The position numbers and the translations under genes are program-made. DNA of 46,651 nucleotides from contig URAN01000020.1 of the NCBI GenBank assembly GCA_900545865.1, forward strand, positions 1 to 46,651, read 5' to 3'. Source of the stretch: an uncultured Eubacteriales bacterium. Lineage in GTDB: Bacteria; Bacillota; Clostridia; Monoglobales; Monoglobaceae. The notes beneath the pieces were generated by a model. It did no database searches and was not told where the DNA came from. It saw nothing but the letters and a program-made list of their open reading frames with translations. Positions 26,036-34,499 of the stretch are shown here, one piece after another (position 1 is the first letter of the stretch; each line of letters starts with the position of its first letter).

Positions 26036-27260
26036 ACGCTTTTTCTCCTTTCGCGGTTTTCGCATCGCATTTTATCCTGTCCTCGGGCAAGCACCCCTCA
26101 AACGACATCGCGCACATCATCATTATGTTAAGATACGGCTTGAACACATAAAACGACAGCGACATAGCAAACCCGATAAGCGCAATCATCGCGCACGCAT
26201 AGAGCGGTTGTTGCTTTATGTTTCTGAATATACACGCCGCAACGCTCGCCGCAAACAGAATTACCCCTATCAGACCTTCATCATTCAATATCTGAATAAA
26301 TGCGTTATGCGCAACCCCGTTTTGAAAGCCCGCCGCATACATAATGTCATATGTCGAGAATATTCCCGAGCCGCGGATAAGCCGCGACGGCTCTTGAACG
26401 GAATAATCAATCAAAAAGCTCCATATCTCGGTTCTGCCGCTTCCGCCTGATTTCTGAACCGAACTTATCGTGTATCTTTCGGCAACATCCTGCGGCAGCA
26501 TCGGCATTACGACCGTTATGATTATTATTCCCAAAAACACCGCCGCGGCCGCCAATCCGGCCTTAGCTTTAAAGCTCTTTATGCCTATCGCCGCATACGC
26601 CGCAACACCGAGCAATATTCCCAAAAGACCGCCGCGCGAACCTGTTTTCAATATCGCATAAAACGATAACCCCAAAACAATCGCATAAATCGGATAAAAC
26701 TTTCGCCGCTCTATAAGCCGCTTTACGCATACAAGCGTTGACACAATCAAATATGCACAAAACTGATTCTGGTCCTCTTCGAAACCGAGTATTCGGATAA
26801 CCGCTCGATTCTCACTTTTGCTTACCACCTCGGTTGATGTCAGACACGCATATATACATACAAACCCGACAACAAGCCATGCCGTTTCCATAAGTTCACG
26901 TTCACGACCGTTATACACCCTCATCGAGATAAGTATAAACATCAGCATTCCGAGAACCATATCTTTTGTCGTGACAACCGACTTTCCGCCGTTATACACC
27001 ATCAAAAGACCGACCGTGTATATGATATACACAATATAGATAAAATGAACATAGTTAAACGAAATTTCGTTCTTACCCATAAGTGCGCGCACGACCAAAA
27101 CACCGATAATCGGGAGCGTGACAAGCTTTAACAGCGAGCCATAGCTCGTTGTCACCACCGTAAACGGCAGGCACATAAAATATATGCACGCCAAGATACA
27201 ATCCGCGCTTATCGGCTCGATATTCGATTTACTTATATCTCTGTTTTTAAAAAAACGCAT
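26028..27260 (-). CDS. Wzy-like O-antigen polymerase/ligase
   Basis: 410 residues with about 10-12 membrane segments. The Wzy_C pattern is visible: LSFYAILKTGSRGGLLGILLG, then an outside loop with SGRTEIWSFLIDY and GVAHNAFIQILNDEGLIG. It should link repeat units on the outer face of the membrane. GAGGATTATAT precedes the ATG. It is placed between a GT2 gene and the two Wzz-like genes, giving a complete Wzx/Wzy set. Polymerase is more likely than lipid-A-type ligase in a Gram-positive setting. Confidence 0.85.
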   Translation of the reverse strand: MRFFKNRDISKSNIEPISADCILACIYFMCLPFTVVTTSYGSLLKLVTLPIIGVLVVRALMGKNEISFNYVHFIYIVYIIYTVGLLMVYNGGKSVVTTKDMVLGMLMFILISMRVYNGRERELMETAWLVVGFVCIYACLTSTEVVSKSENRAVIRILGFEEDQNQFCAYLIVSTLVCVKRLIERRKFYPIYAIVLGLSFYAILKTGSRGGLLGILLGVAAYAAIGIKSFKAKAGLAAAAVFLGIIIITVVMPMLPQDVAERYTISSVQKSGGSGRTEIWSFLIDYSVQEPSRLIRGSGIFSTYDIMYAAGFQNGVAHNAFIQILNDEGLIGVILFAASVAACIFRNIKQQPLYACAMIALIGFAMSLSFYVFKPYLNIMMMCAMSFEGCLPEDRIKCDAKTAKGEKAYA

Positions 27261-27287
27261 ATATAATCCTCAACTCTGTTCCGCCCG

Positions 27288-28118
27288 TTATTTCATCCTC
27301 TTTATCTTGTCCGCCGCAAGAAAAAGCGGCCGCATTACCGTCTTTATCTTCCACCGAAACGTGTTCATCCCCCATTTTTCCAGCCGTCCGAGCATAATCG
27401 GCACAAGCATAAAATTATACTTGAATTTCTCGAATATTCCAAGACCCGAACCCGTAAGTCCGCCACCGCTTTGCACATATCGGTATAACCTGTCGGGAAC
27501 AAACAGAACGCTTTCGGCGTTCGTGTAAATTTCAAGTGCAAACGCCGCGTCCTCGGCGGTGCGGAACTTTTCGGGGAAGCACACTCCTTTTGCTATATCA
27601 CATCTAAACGCGGCAAGGCACACGCTGTTCAGCTTTATACCGCTTATAAAAAGCGGATAAATTTCATCTTTGAACGCCGCCTTGTCAACAAAAAATATTC
27701 CGCTCGGATTATAATTCGGAATCCTCTCGGTTTTATCGGGACAGACAATCATACAGCCGAACCTGACTATATCGGGTTTAAATTCGCCGATATAATCAAA
27801 CATCTGTGCGACCGCACCGCGTTCATAATAATCATCCGCGTCCAAAAATGTTATATACTCGCCGCTTGCCGCCGCAAGTCCGATATTTCTCGTCTTTGCC
27901 ACTCTGCCGCCGTTTTCGGACAGGCGAATAAGTTTTATTCTGTCTTTAAATTCCGCTGCCGTTTCGGCGGTTTCATCCGCCGAGCCGTCATCGACTACTA
28001 TAACCTCGACTTTTTGAACAACATCCTCGTCCACACCATCAAATATTGAATTTATACACTTTTTTATCGTTGCCGCCGCGTTATATGCAGCAATTATAAC
28101 CGATAATTTTTTATTCAT
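27288..28118 (-). CDS. Family 2 glycosyltransferase
   Basis: 276 residues. Standard GT-A motifs: KLSVIIAAYNAAATIKKCINS, VIVVDDGSADETAE, NGGRVAKTRNIGLAAASGEY and TFLDADDYYERG, with a short C-terminal region ending in basic residues. It is not closely similar to the duplicated GT2 pair downstream. ATG at 28118 with GGTGG upstream; a GTG three codons earlier is also possible. It probably adds an early sugar, being second in the operon after the initiating transferase. Confidence 0.88.
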   Translation of the reverse strand: MNKKLSVIIAAYNAAATIKKCINSIFDGVDEDVVQKVEVIVVDDGSADETAETAAEFKDRIKLIRLSENGGRVAKTRNIGLAAASGEYITFLDADDYYERGAVAQMFDYIGEFKPDIVRFGCMIVCPDKTERIPNYNPSGIFFVDKAAFKDEIYPLFISGIKLNSVCLAAFRCDIAKGVCFPEKFRTAEDAAFALEIYTNAESVLFVPDRLYRYVQSGGGLTGSGLGIFEKFKYNFMLVPIMLGRLEKWGMNTFRWKIKTVMRPLFLAADKIKRMK

Positions 28119-28146
28119 CACATCCACCGCCCGTTGTCAATTATTT

Positions 28147-29586
28147 TCATCTCAGTATCGGCTCTTTTTTATCGGATTTTTTTATTTTATCCGAATTCGA
28201 CACGGGTACGGATGCCATTTCTTCGTCCACGCCCTCGGTTGATTCCTTTGTGAACATAATCATTATCGTCAAAACAATAAGTTTTATATCAAGCCACGCC
28301 GAAAAGGTATAAATATAAATGCTGTCGAGCAAAACTTTGTCCGACACCTTTGTGTTATACCGCCCGTAAATCTGAGCGTATCCGGTAAGCCCGGCTTTGA
28401 CAAGATACCTGACATCATAATTTTTAACCATTCTGCTGTATTCATCGGCATAAATCGGACGTTCGGGGCGCGGTCCGACAATCGACATTTCACCCTTGAT
28501 TATATTAATAAGCTGCGGCAGCTCGTCAAGGCGGCACGCACGCAGGATTTTACCGACCTTTGTTATTCTCGAATCGTTTTCCGTTGCGAGCTTTGCACCC
28601 ATTTTTTCCGCGTCCTTGACCATTGTCCTGAACTTGATAATGTTGAACTTCTTTTTGTTTATCGTGTACCGCTCTTGTTTATAAAAAACAGGCCCGGGCG
28701 TGTCGCGCTTTATCGCAACGGCACATATAAGAAATATCGGCGAGAGCAAAACCAAACCGACCGTTGCCGCAATCAAGTCAAAAGCACGCTTGAAAAAGCT
28801 TGCCAAGAGACCCGCGCGCCCGTTTCTGACCGCTATCGTGGGTGTATCCCCGACGTGCGTCACCCTGCCGCCGAGAAAAGCCAAGTTTTCAACCGTTGAA
28901 ATTACCTCAATATTCGGTGCTGCGTCACCGTTTTTTCGGCTTGCCGCCGACAGAATATATTTGTTTCTTAAATCCTCGGATATATTCGATGCGATGAGGA
29001 TTCTGTCCGCGGTGCGGATAAGCCGCGCCGCCTCGTCCGACACCTCTGTTTCGCCCGACCGGATTTTATAAACACAAACCCGACCGAAATCGTCCGAGTT
29101 TTTCTTTAGCTTTTCCAAAAACACCTCGGGGTATCCCTCTGGAAAAAGTATTAAAAGCTCTCTGTGACCGCGGATTTTAATTAACAGTTTAAGCACAAGA
29201 CGACGGCTTATCATCATTAAACAAAAGCCGAGTATATAATACACCGCACCGAATCCGATACCGATAAAGCCTACGCCCGAAAAAATCAATGTGATAAAAA
29301 AAGTTATGACCGCGCTTATAATCTGTGCAATCCCGAGCATAACAAAAAGCCGTCTCTTTTTAGCAAAGTACGACTCGATACTTCCGTATGCGTCAAGCAT
29401 ATAAAGGATTATAACCGCAACCGCCTCGGAACAAACGCCGAAATATATATATGACGCGTCAAGTGCCTCAGCGCCCGAGTATATACCGAAAAAAATCAGT
29501 AAAATCAAATACGCCGCCGTCATAGAAAAAATATCACATAAAATTTCAAGCCACATTGCAAAAGCGTGCATATTAACTCTTTTCAT
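28147..29586 (-). CDS. Initiating polyprenyl glycosylphosphotransferase (WbaP/CpsE-like)
   Basis: 479 residues. Four to five N-terminal membrane segments, a middle nucleotide-binding-like region (HRELLILFPEG...), then the conserved bacterial sugar-transferase domain: KRAFDLIAATVGLVLLSPIF, PGPVFYKQERYTINKKKFNIIKFRTM (written here only to mark the basic motif; key parts are GPVFYKQER and KFRTM), LDELPQLINIIKGEMSIVGP and AGLTGYAQIYGR. It transfers a sugar phosphate to undecaprenyl phosphate and commits the operon's pathway. The ATG at 29586 is preferred because GGGGTGA precedes it. It is the first gene of the 12-gene unit. Confidence 0.93.
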   Translation of the reverse strand: MKRVNMHAFAMWLEILCDIFSMTAAYLILLIFFGIYSGAEALDASYIYFGVCSEAVAVIILYMLDAYGSIESYFAKKRRLFVMLGIAQIISAVITFFITLIFSGVGFIGIGFGAVYYILGFCLMMISRRLVLKLLIKIRGHRELLILFPEGYPEVFLEKLKKNSDDFGRVCVYKIRSGETEVSDEAARLIRTADRILIASNISEDLRNKYILSAASRKNGDAAPNIEVISTVENLAFLGGRVTHVGDTPTIAVRNGRAGLLASFFKRAFDLIAATVGLVLLSPIFLICAVAIKRDTPGPVFYKQERYTINKKKFNIIKFRTMVKDAEKMGAKLATENDSRITKVGKILRACRLDELPQLINIIKGEMSIVGPRPERPIYADEYSRMVKNYDVRYLVKAGLTGYAQIYGRYNTKVSDKVLLDSIYIYTFSAWLDIKLIVLTIMIMFTKESTEGVDEEMASVPVSNSDKIKKSDKKEPILR

Positions 29587-29647
29587 TCGCGTCACCCCGA
29601 AATATATGTACAAAGATTTTTAATTTTGTTTTATAATATTGAACACA

Positions 29648-29684
29648 GCACGAATCACACACATAAAATGTGTATGATTCGTGT
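29648..29684. promoter_or_regulatory. Long palindrome upstream of the polysaccharide operon
   Basis: GCACGAATCA-ACACAT mirrored around AAA by ATGTGT-TGATTCGTG. No T run follows on the minus strand, so it is a poor terminator in that direction. On the minus strand TTGACA (29682-29687) overlaps its edge with a weak TATGTG 16 bases on. It could be an operator at the operon promoter or a terminator of the gene upstream. Confidence 0.5.
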
Positions 29685-29709
29685 CAAATTTAATTTTAAA
29701 TTATATTTA

Positions 29710-30798
29710 TTATTCGCCGTCAAACAGATTTTCAACGTCCGCCAGCTCACGGTCCATAACATAGACCTTTTCTATGTTGCCCTGTGAATCCCCCATAGCG
29801 AGCCAAATATATTTATCAGTATCAACGCCGTATTTTGATGATAACATCTCGCTTATAAACGGTGTTACATAAAGGGTTTTACCCGAACCGGTTCTTTCGA
29901 TATACTCATTTTTATATGCCTGTGAATCGATTCGTCCGTATTGCTTTTGCAAATTTGAATCAAGCTCTGACAATCTCGCCCCGGCGAGCTGTGCTACGGC
30001 GGATGCCGCGTTTATGAGATCCGAGGGGATTACCGCCGTGTTGGTTTCAAAAGTTGCCTCATCCAAAACAGTGTACCAAACATCGTGGAATCCGTCTATT
30101 ATAACCGTATCATTGTCGCCGCTCCAATAGCTGTGCGGTCTGTTCGCCTTAACACCCATAAATCCCGGCTTGTATTCGCCGCTCTTTACGTCATACTCAA
30201 CGCACGCCGCTCTCTCTGCCTTTTCCTCGGGAACGACAATCTGTATCTCTTTGTCGGTCAATTTATCGATTATTACGCCGTCAATATGCCAAAAATCGCT
30301 CTCTTTTTTCAACACATACCAATGCAGGCTGTAATACTTTGAGTTCATCTTTGACCACGGAACTATCTTTCCGTCCGTTGAACGGATATACGCGTCCATT
30401 GCCTCATAGGTTTTTACCACCTTATCGAAAACATCAGATGTATTCGGCAAAGCCGATATATAGTCTGAAATATCGCTGTTGCTTGTTCCGACAGGCCATG
30501 TCTTTTGAAAGCTGTCTGACAGACTTTGTTTCAAAGTTGTTTCACCAATTATGTCGGTAAAGAACTTTTTATCGTGCCCCGTCACATTGCCCTCTACATC
30601 CATTTGTTCGCCGTCTATCTGAATAAAGAACCCGACCTTATTTGTACTCCACGGGTCATAATCACCGTAAATCCAATCCCAGCTGTTGCCGCTTCCTGAT
30701 GTCACCTGTTCTTCATCGGCGAATGCTGCCGTTGAAAATATCGCTGTCATTGCCAGTACCGCACACATAAAAATTGAAATTTTCTTTAAATATCTCAT
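29710..30798 (-). CDS. Secreted protein of unknown function
   Basis: 362 residues. A signal peptide spans about residues 1-27 (ISIFMCAVLAMTAIFSTAAFA). The mature protein is acidic, rich in Asp, Tyr and Trp (SWDWIYGDYDPWSTNKVGFF near its start), with no repeat, anchor or named domain that I recognise. AGGAG lies 7 bases before the ATG. It lies 102 bases after the riboswitch-controlled leucine-rich-repeat gene and just before the polysaccharide operon, without a strong promoter of its own, so transcription from the leucine-rich-repeat promoter is possible. It may be a surface or matrix protein, which is a guess from context only. Confidence 0.8.
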   Translation of the reverse strand: MRYLKKISIFMCAVLAMTAIFSTAAFADEEQVTSGSGNSWDWIYGDYDPWSTNKVGFFIQIDGEQMDVEGNVTGHDKKFFTDIIGETTLKQSLSDSFQKTWPVGTSNSDISDYISALPNTSDVFDKVVKTYEAMDAYIRSTDGKIVPWSKMNSKYYSLHWYVLKKESDFWHIDGVIIDKLTDKEIQIVVPEEKAERAACVEYDVKSGEYKPGFMGVKANRPHSYWSGDNDTVIIDGFHDVWYTVLDEATFETNTAVIPSDLINAASAVAQLAGARLSELDSNLQKQYGRIDSQAYKNEYIERTGSGKTLYVTPFISEMLSSKYGVDTDKYIWLAMGDSQGNIEKVYVMDRELADVENLFDGE

Positions 30799-30846
30799 AA
30801 ATAATCTCCTTCTCTTTCGTTTTACAATAAATATTAAATCTGTGTG

Positions 30847-30886
30847 TTATGCTGTTGAATAACAGCATAAAGAGGGTACCCTCTTT
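30847..30886. repeat. Tandem inverted repeats after the LRR gene
   Basis: Two hairpins abut: TTATGCTGTT-GAAT-AACAGCATAA (30847-30870) and the perfect palindrome AAAGAGGGTACCCTCTTT (30869-30886). Neither has a T run in the minus direction. They may stabilise or punctuate the mRNA between the two surface-protein genes. Confidence 0.6.
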
Positions 30887-30900
30887 GATTTTATCCGAAT

Positions 30901-32241
30901 TTATTCGGCGGCTGACTTTATCTCAACCAATCCCATGTCACCGATCCATTCAACGTCTGCGCCGAACGCCTCGGCTATCGCGCGAACATGTACGAGAGTG
31001 CGGTTATTTTCGAGAATTGCGGGGGCGATAAGCTCAATCGCTTCGCCGTTTTTGTATAACATATTGTCGCCGATAGAGAACGTACATACCGTTCCCAACT
31101 TTTCCCCTTTTGCGGTCTGTGTGCTATCGTCCCACTCAACCTCTGCACCGAGTTCCTCAAAAATCTTTCTCATCGGAACCATTGTGCATCCGTCTTTCAC
31201 TCTTGCCGGGCTGTCAAATGCAATCTCACGCCCGTCAATTCTTACTCTGACGGTTTCGGTAAACGGAAAGCCGTTTTTATCGGCATACTCCGCCGCCTTT
31301 CCGTATCCCGCTGTTTTTAAATCCGAATACGTTCCGTAAAGAGCGTTGTCGCCTATCTCTTTCACCGTACCCGGAAAATCAATATAAGTAAGAGTGTCAC
31401 AATTTTTAAATGCGCCCTCGCCTATACTCTCTGTACCGTAAGGAACAGAAAACTTTCGGATTGTACAGCCGTAAAAAGCATAGCTGCCGATTGTTTTGAT
31501 TCCGCTTTTTTCGCTCGTGCCGACATCGCTGAGCCTGTCACAGAAATAAAAAGCATAATCGCCTATCTCGCTGAGCGAATCGGGAATATTAATCTTTTCG
31601 ACATTCGAGTTGTACGCAAAAGCCTTTTCTCTTATCCTCTCGGTTCCGCTCGGAATCGTATATTCCGCATCAGTCTTGCCTGACGGATACATAACAAGCT
31701 CTTTTTCGTCTTTGGTAAAGATAACCCCGTCTTTTGACACAAAGTTTTGGTTTTCACCGCTCACCTCAAACGCCGTTATCGATGTACAATCCGCAAACGC
31801 ATTTGCGCCGATACTTTTTACGCCTTTTGAAATAATCGGCTTTTCGAGAGCCGTACACCCCATAAACGCCTCTTTTCCGATACTTTCAAGGCTGTCGGGG
31901 AAGTTAATCTTTTTCAGATTACGGCTCATGTTAAACGAATTGTCACCGATTGACAAAAATCCGTCAGGCAATGTAACCTCGCTTACCCCTTCGATGTTTG
32001 AAAAGACGTTTTTATCCGTTTTTGTCACCCCGGGCATAACCGTGATTTTTTCGGCATCACCCAAGTATCGGCTAAGCTCGGCTGCATCGTTAATCATACC
32101 GTAACCTTTGACCGACACGGTTTTTGTCACGTCATCATACGTCCATGTCATATCCGCCGCAAATATGCTTACAGAAGTGACGGACAACGATGCTGCAACA
32201 GCAAAACAGACAGCAGTCTTTTTAAACCGTTTTGGCATCAT
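30901..32241 (-). CDS. BspA-type leucine-rich-repeat surface protein with copper-amine-oxidase-like domain
   Basis: 446 residues. A signal peptide (about 1-29, ending SIFAA) is followed by BspA/LRR_5-type repeats over about residues 60-320, with units such as LESIGKEAFMGCTALE, VKSIGANAFADCTSIT and IKTIGSYAFYGC. The C-terminal ~110 residues carry a copper-amine-oxidase N-like module (FDSPARVKDGCTMVPMRKIF, GAEVEWDDSTQT, LENNRTLVHVRAIAEAFGA), often found in exported Clostridia proteins. BspA-type proteins commonly act in adhesion. GAGGAGG precedes the ATG. Expression is controlled by its own promoter, a c-di-GMP-II riboswitch and a terminator in the ~185-base leader. No membrane or cell-wall anchor is visible, so attachment is unclear. 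Confidence 0.9.
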   Translation of the reverse strand: MMPKRFKKTAVCFAVAASLSVTSVSIFAADMTWTYDDVTKTVSVKGYGMINDAAELSRYLGDAEKITVMPGVTKTDKNVFSNIEGVSEVTLPDGFLSIGDNSFNMSRNLKKINFPDSLESIGKEAFMGCTALEKPIISKGVKSIGANAFADCTSITAFEVSGENQNFVSKDGVIFTKDEKELVMYPSGKTDAEYTIPSGTERIREKAFAYNSNVEKINIPDSLSEIGDYAFYFCDRLSDVGTSEKSGIKTIGSYAFYGCTIRKFSVPYGTESIGEGAFKNCDTLTYIDFPGTVKEIGDNALYGTYSDLKTAGYGKAAEYADKNGFPFTETVRVRIDGREIAFDSPARVKDGCTMVPMRKIFEELGAEVEWDDSTQTAKGEKLGTVCTFSIGDNMLYKNGEAIELIAPAILENNRTLVHVRAIAEAFGADVEWIGDMGLVEIKSAAE

Positions 32242-32280
32242 CTTATCCCTCCTCTTTCACATAATTGATTTTTGGGGTAT

Positions 32281-32321
32281 AAAAAAAGCCTGTCAAAAAC
32301 CGTTTTACGGTTTAAACAGAC
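32281..32321 (-). terminator. Riboswitch expression-platform terminator
   Basis: Minus-strand hairpin: GTCTGTT and AAACCGT pair with ACGGTTT and GACAGGC (32288-32321, with G-U pairs), followed by seven T (32281-32287). Its left arm uses the same bases as the 3' strand of riboswitch helix P1, so terminator and folded aptamer exclude one another. Confidence 0.85.
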
Positions 32322-32397
32322 CGGTTGCGCTACTTGCTCAACAGCGTACAAGCGCCCAAATACGCACGCTGTGTCACAGCATTCCATCTAAATTTAA
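32312..32397 (-). promoter_or_regulatory. Cyclic-di-GMP-II riboswitch aptamer
   Basis: The minus strand has the class II c-di-GMP core: TTTGGGCGCTTG, a small inner hairpin, then AAGTAGCGCAACCGG, matching the conserved UUGGGCACUUG...UAGUGCAACCGA of the Clostridium acetobutylicum aptamer as I know it. GCGCT/AGCGC forms the stem. Upstream GGAA lies at the expected distance (22 versus 21 bases). Helix P1 can form between TTAAA..AGA (32387-32397) and TCT.TTTAA (32312-32320). P1 overlaps the left arm of the downstream terminator, predicting that bound c-di-GMP prevents termination: an ON switch. Confidence 0.88.
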
Positions 32398-32433
32398 TTG
32401 TTCAAGGCAATTTTCAACCCTCGATACAATAAT

Positions 32434-32462
32434 ATTATATCTTATTATTTTTTACTTGTCAA
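32434..32462 (-). promoter_or_regulatory. Promoter of the riboswitch-LRR transcript
   Basis: TTGACA (32457-32462), 17-base spacer, TATAAT (32434-32439) on the minus strand. Transcription would begin about 30 bases before the aptamer. Confidence 0.88.
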
Positions 32463-32524
32463 CAAAATTCATCAAAAATTTTGTTTATTTTTTTCTGTCT
32501 TTAAATAATATTTTTGTATACTTT

Positions 32525-33394
32525 TTACAATAAGTCGTTAGGGCTATCGGCACGCATCGGTTTATGAAAATAATATCCCTGCATCAAATCACAGCCAAAC
32601 TCTTTGACCGCGTCCGCTTGTTCTCCCGACTCCACACCTTCGCACAGAGCCTTTGCATCCGCCGCTTTAACAATCTCTATCATATTTTTAAAGTGCAGTC
32701 TTTCCTCTTCCGTATGGATATTTTCAAAAAGCTCTCCTCCAAGTTTAACAACATCGGGGCGAAAGGCCCTCAACTCATCACACGACATCTCCGTTTTTTC
32801 AAAATCGTCGATGTATATCCGAAACCCCGAATCTTTCAGCGCACCAATATTGCGGCGGATGCCGCCGTCATCGTCTTTAAGCGCGGCGGCAATTATCTCG
32901 ATTGCCACCTTGTTATGACCGATTCCAACATCATCGGCAAGCCTTATAATTCTCTCTGCCGCTCCGTCGGCGGCAAGGGTCACTTGCGAGAAATTGCAGG
33001 TAACAACCATATCGCTTTCGCCTTTTTTTATCCAGTCACAACATTTTTTAAATACAAACATATCAAACTTTTCAAAAAGGTTTTGTTCTTTTATCTTTTT
33101 TAAAAAGTTCATAGGCATGGTGTCGCTCTCATCCTCGCCGTCAAGCCTTGTCAAAGCCTCAAAGCCGATGATTTGTTCCGTTTTGCTGTCGATAAACGGC
33201 TGAAACACCTGATAAAAGTCGTTGTCATACATAAACTTTTCCATCTTTTTTCTCTCGGATAACCCATTCAGTTCAATCAGCCGGTCAACCCTTGCACTGT
33301 CTTGTTCGCTTCGCTTTGAGATAGCGCCGAAGAAAACGACTGCAAACATTATCACAAATATAAACCCGATAAACAGCAAAGACATTCCGCTCAT
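32525..33394 (-). CDS. Membrane EAL-domain protein, degenerate catalytic site
   Basis: 289 residues. One N-terminal membrane segment (LLFIGFIFVIMFAVVFFGA), a short linker, then an EAL domain, the fold of c-di-GMP phosphodiesterases. Retained: E79 in GFEALTR, N134, E166, D196-D197, K217, E252 and E255 in CEGVESGEQ, Q272 in QGYYF. Lost: the second Glu of the usual E-x-T-E (here A169), the Asp after the Lys (K-L-G instead of K-I-D), and loop 6, normally DFG-x-GYSS, here DDFEKTEMS. In RocR loop 6 and the matching Glu are needed for activity, so this protein may be weak or a c-di-GMP receptor. AAAGGAGGG precedes the ATG at 33394. It follows the metallophosphoesterase gene. Confidence 0.88.
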   Translation of the reverse strand: MSGMSLLFIGFIFVIMFAVVFFGAISKRSEQDSARVDRLIELNGLSERKKMEKFMYDNDFYQVFQPFIDSKTEQIIGFEALTRLDGEDESDTMPMNFLKKIKEQNLFEKFDMFVFKKCCDWIKKGESDMVVTCNFSQVTLAADGAAERIIRLADDVGIGHNKVAIEIIAAALKDDDGGIRRNIGALKDSGFRIYIDDFEKTEMSCDELRAFRPDVVKLGGELFENIHTEEERLHFKNMIEIVKAADAKALCEGVESGEQADAVKEFGCDLMQGYYFHKPMRADSPNDLL

Positions 33395-33442
33395 AAAAAC
33401 CCTCCTTTTATCCATAAATCATAAACTTTGTGATTTCGCCGC

Positions 33443-34300
33443 TTAATCCGCCGATTTCAGTGTAATAATCGGTATGTCGGGCGGATTGAATATCCGCATC
33501 TTTACCAAATTATAATCACAGCCGCGGCTTACTATCATTTCCGCCGCATCGCCCTCTTTATATACACCGCTTGTATAATCGGGCAAAAACCTTTTTTCTT
33601 CATCTCCGACCAAGCCACCAATAAACGGCAACCTTGCCACGCCGCCGTGCAGGTCGCCCGAGATTATCAGGTCAACCGCCGAATCTTTAATTTTCGGATA
33701 AAGGCTTGCCCGGTGGCAAATAAGAATGTTCAAGGTTCCGTCCGCGGCGTTTTTTTCGGCCGTCTTTTTTATCTTGACGATTTCGGCATCGTCAATCATC
33801 TTTTCGCCCGAATCCTCAATGCCGATAAGACGGATTTTCGTATCGCCGATTTTTATGTCCGCCGCCGAATTCGCCAAAACCGAAATGCCGCATTGTTTAA
33901 GTTCGGACGCAATCCGTTTTCGAATCTCCGCTTTTGTTTCCGCCTCGTGATTTCCGAACACCGCATACATATCGCATTTATCTCTCTGTGATTCGGCTAT
34001 TTTGATAACGTTCCCAAGGTCGGTTTCGGGAAGCTGTATCATATCACCCGAAAAAATTATCAAATCAGGGTTTTGTTCATCGAGCCGCGCGATAATTTTA
34101 TCGTAATACCGCGAATTATGCACATCGGATACGACCGCGATTTTATATTCGTCAAACTCGGTTGGAACTTTGTCGGACGTATATGTATAATGCGAAACAT
34201 AAGCATTTTTATTAAAATACAGGTTTGTCGCGAACAGCGTCGCCGCAACCGACACAAGCACAGCAGCAACAGCTTTGTCACGTCTCTTTCGAGATTTCAT
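33443..34300 (-). CDS. Membrane-anchored metallophosphoesterase (YkuE/YaeI-like)
   Basis: 285 residues. A basic N-terminus and one hydrophobic segment (about 11-27) anchor a calcineurin-like catalytic domain outside or at the membrane. Metal ligands are visible in order: VVSDVHNS, IIFSGDMI, FGNHEAE, ICHR and ISGDLHGG. Related YkuE/YaeI proteins act on lipid-linked or membrane phosphoesters. AAAGGA lies upstream of the ATG. A near-consensus promoter precedes it and the EAL gene follows 48 bases later, so the two are probably co-transcribed. The substrate is unknown. Confidence 0.88.
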   Translation of the reverse strand: MKSRKRRDKAVAAVLVSVAATLFATNLYFNKNAYVSHYTYTSDKVPTEFDEYKIAVVSDVHNSRYYDKIIARLDEQNPDLIIFSGDMIQLPETDLGNVIKIAESQRDKCDMYAVFGNHEAETKAEIRKRIASELKQCGISVLANSAADIKIGDTKIRLIGIEDSGEKMIDDAEIVKIKKTAEKNAADGTLNILICHRASLYPKIKDSAVDLIISGDLHGGVARLPFIGGLVGDEEKRFLPDYTSGVYKEGDAAEMIVSRGCDYNLVKMRIFNPPDIPIITLKSAD

Positions 34301-34333
34301 ATTTCGTTTTCCTTTTCATTATAATATTATAAA

Positions 34334-34359
34334 GGCGCACCCGATTTATCGGGCACGCC
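34334..34359 (-). terminator. GC-rich hairpin at the start of the metallophosphoesterase leader
   Basis: Minus strand GGCGTGCCCGAT-AAATCGGGTGCGCC forms a strong stem followed by TTTATAAT. It lies between the GH78 gene and the metallophosphoesterase, just at the predicted transcription start of the latter. It may terminate GH78 readthrough or form a 5' stem-loop on the new mRNA. Confidence 0.5.
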
Positions 34360-34362
34360 ATA

Positions 34363-34391
34363 ATTATAACACAAACTTTTGATTACTTCAA
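34363..34391 (-). promoter_or_regulatory. Promoter of metallophosphoesterase-EAL unit
   Basis: TTGAAG (34386-34391), 17-base spacer and TATAAT (34363-34368) on the minus strand, 63 bases before the metallophosphoesterase ATG. Confidence 0.75.
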
Positions 34392-34499
34392 GTTATGTCG
34401 CTTTGTTTTATAAAATTTGTTAATATTTAGTAAAATTTTTATACAAATCGGCAGAATTTTCTCGAAAAAGTCGGCTCACCCGATAAATCCGATTTTGTA

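Noticed and set aside
32463..32524. AACAAAAT...ATTTTGTT hairpin as terminator of the EAL gene
   Set aside because: The stem is weak and AT-only, and overlaps the edge of the next promoter; no clear minus-strand T run follows.
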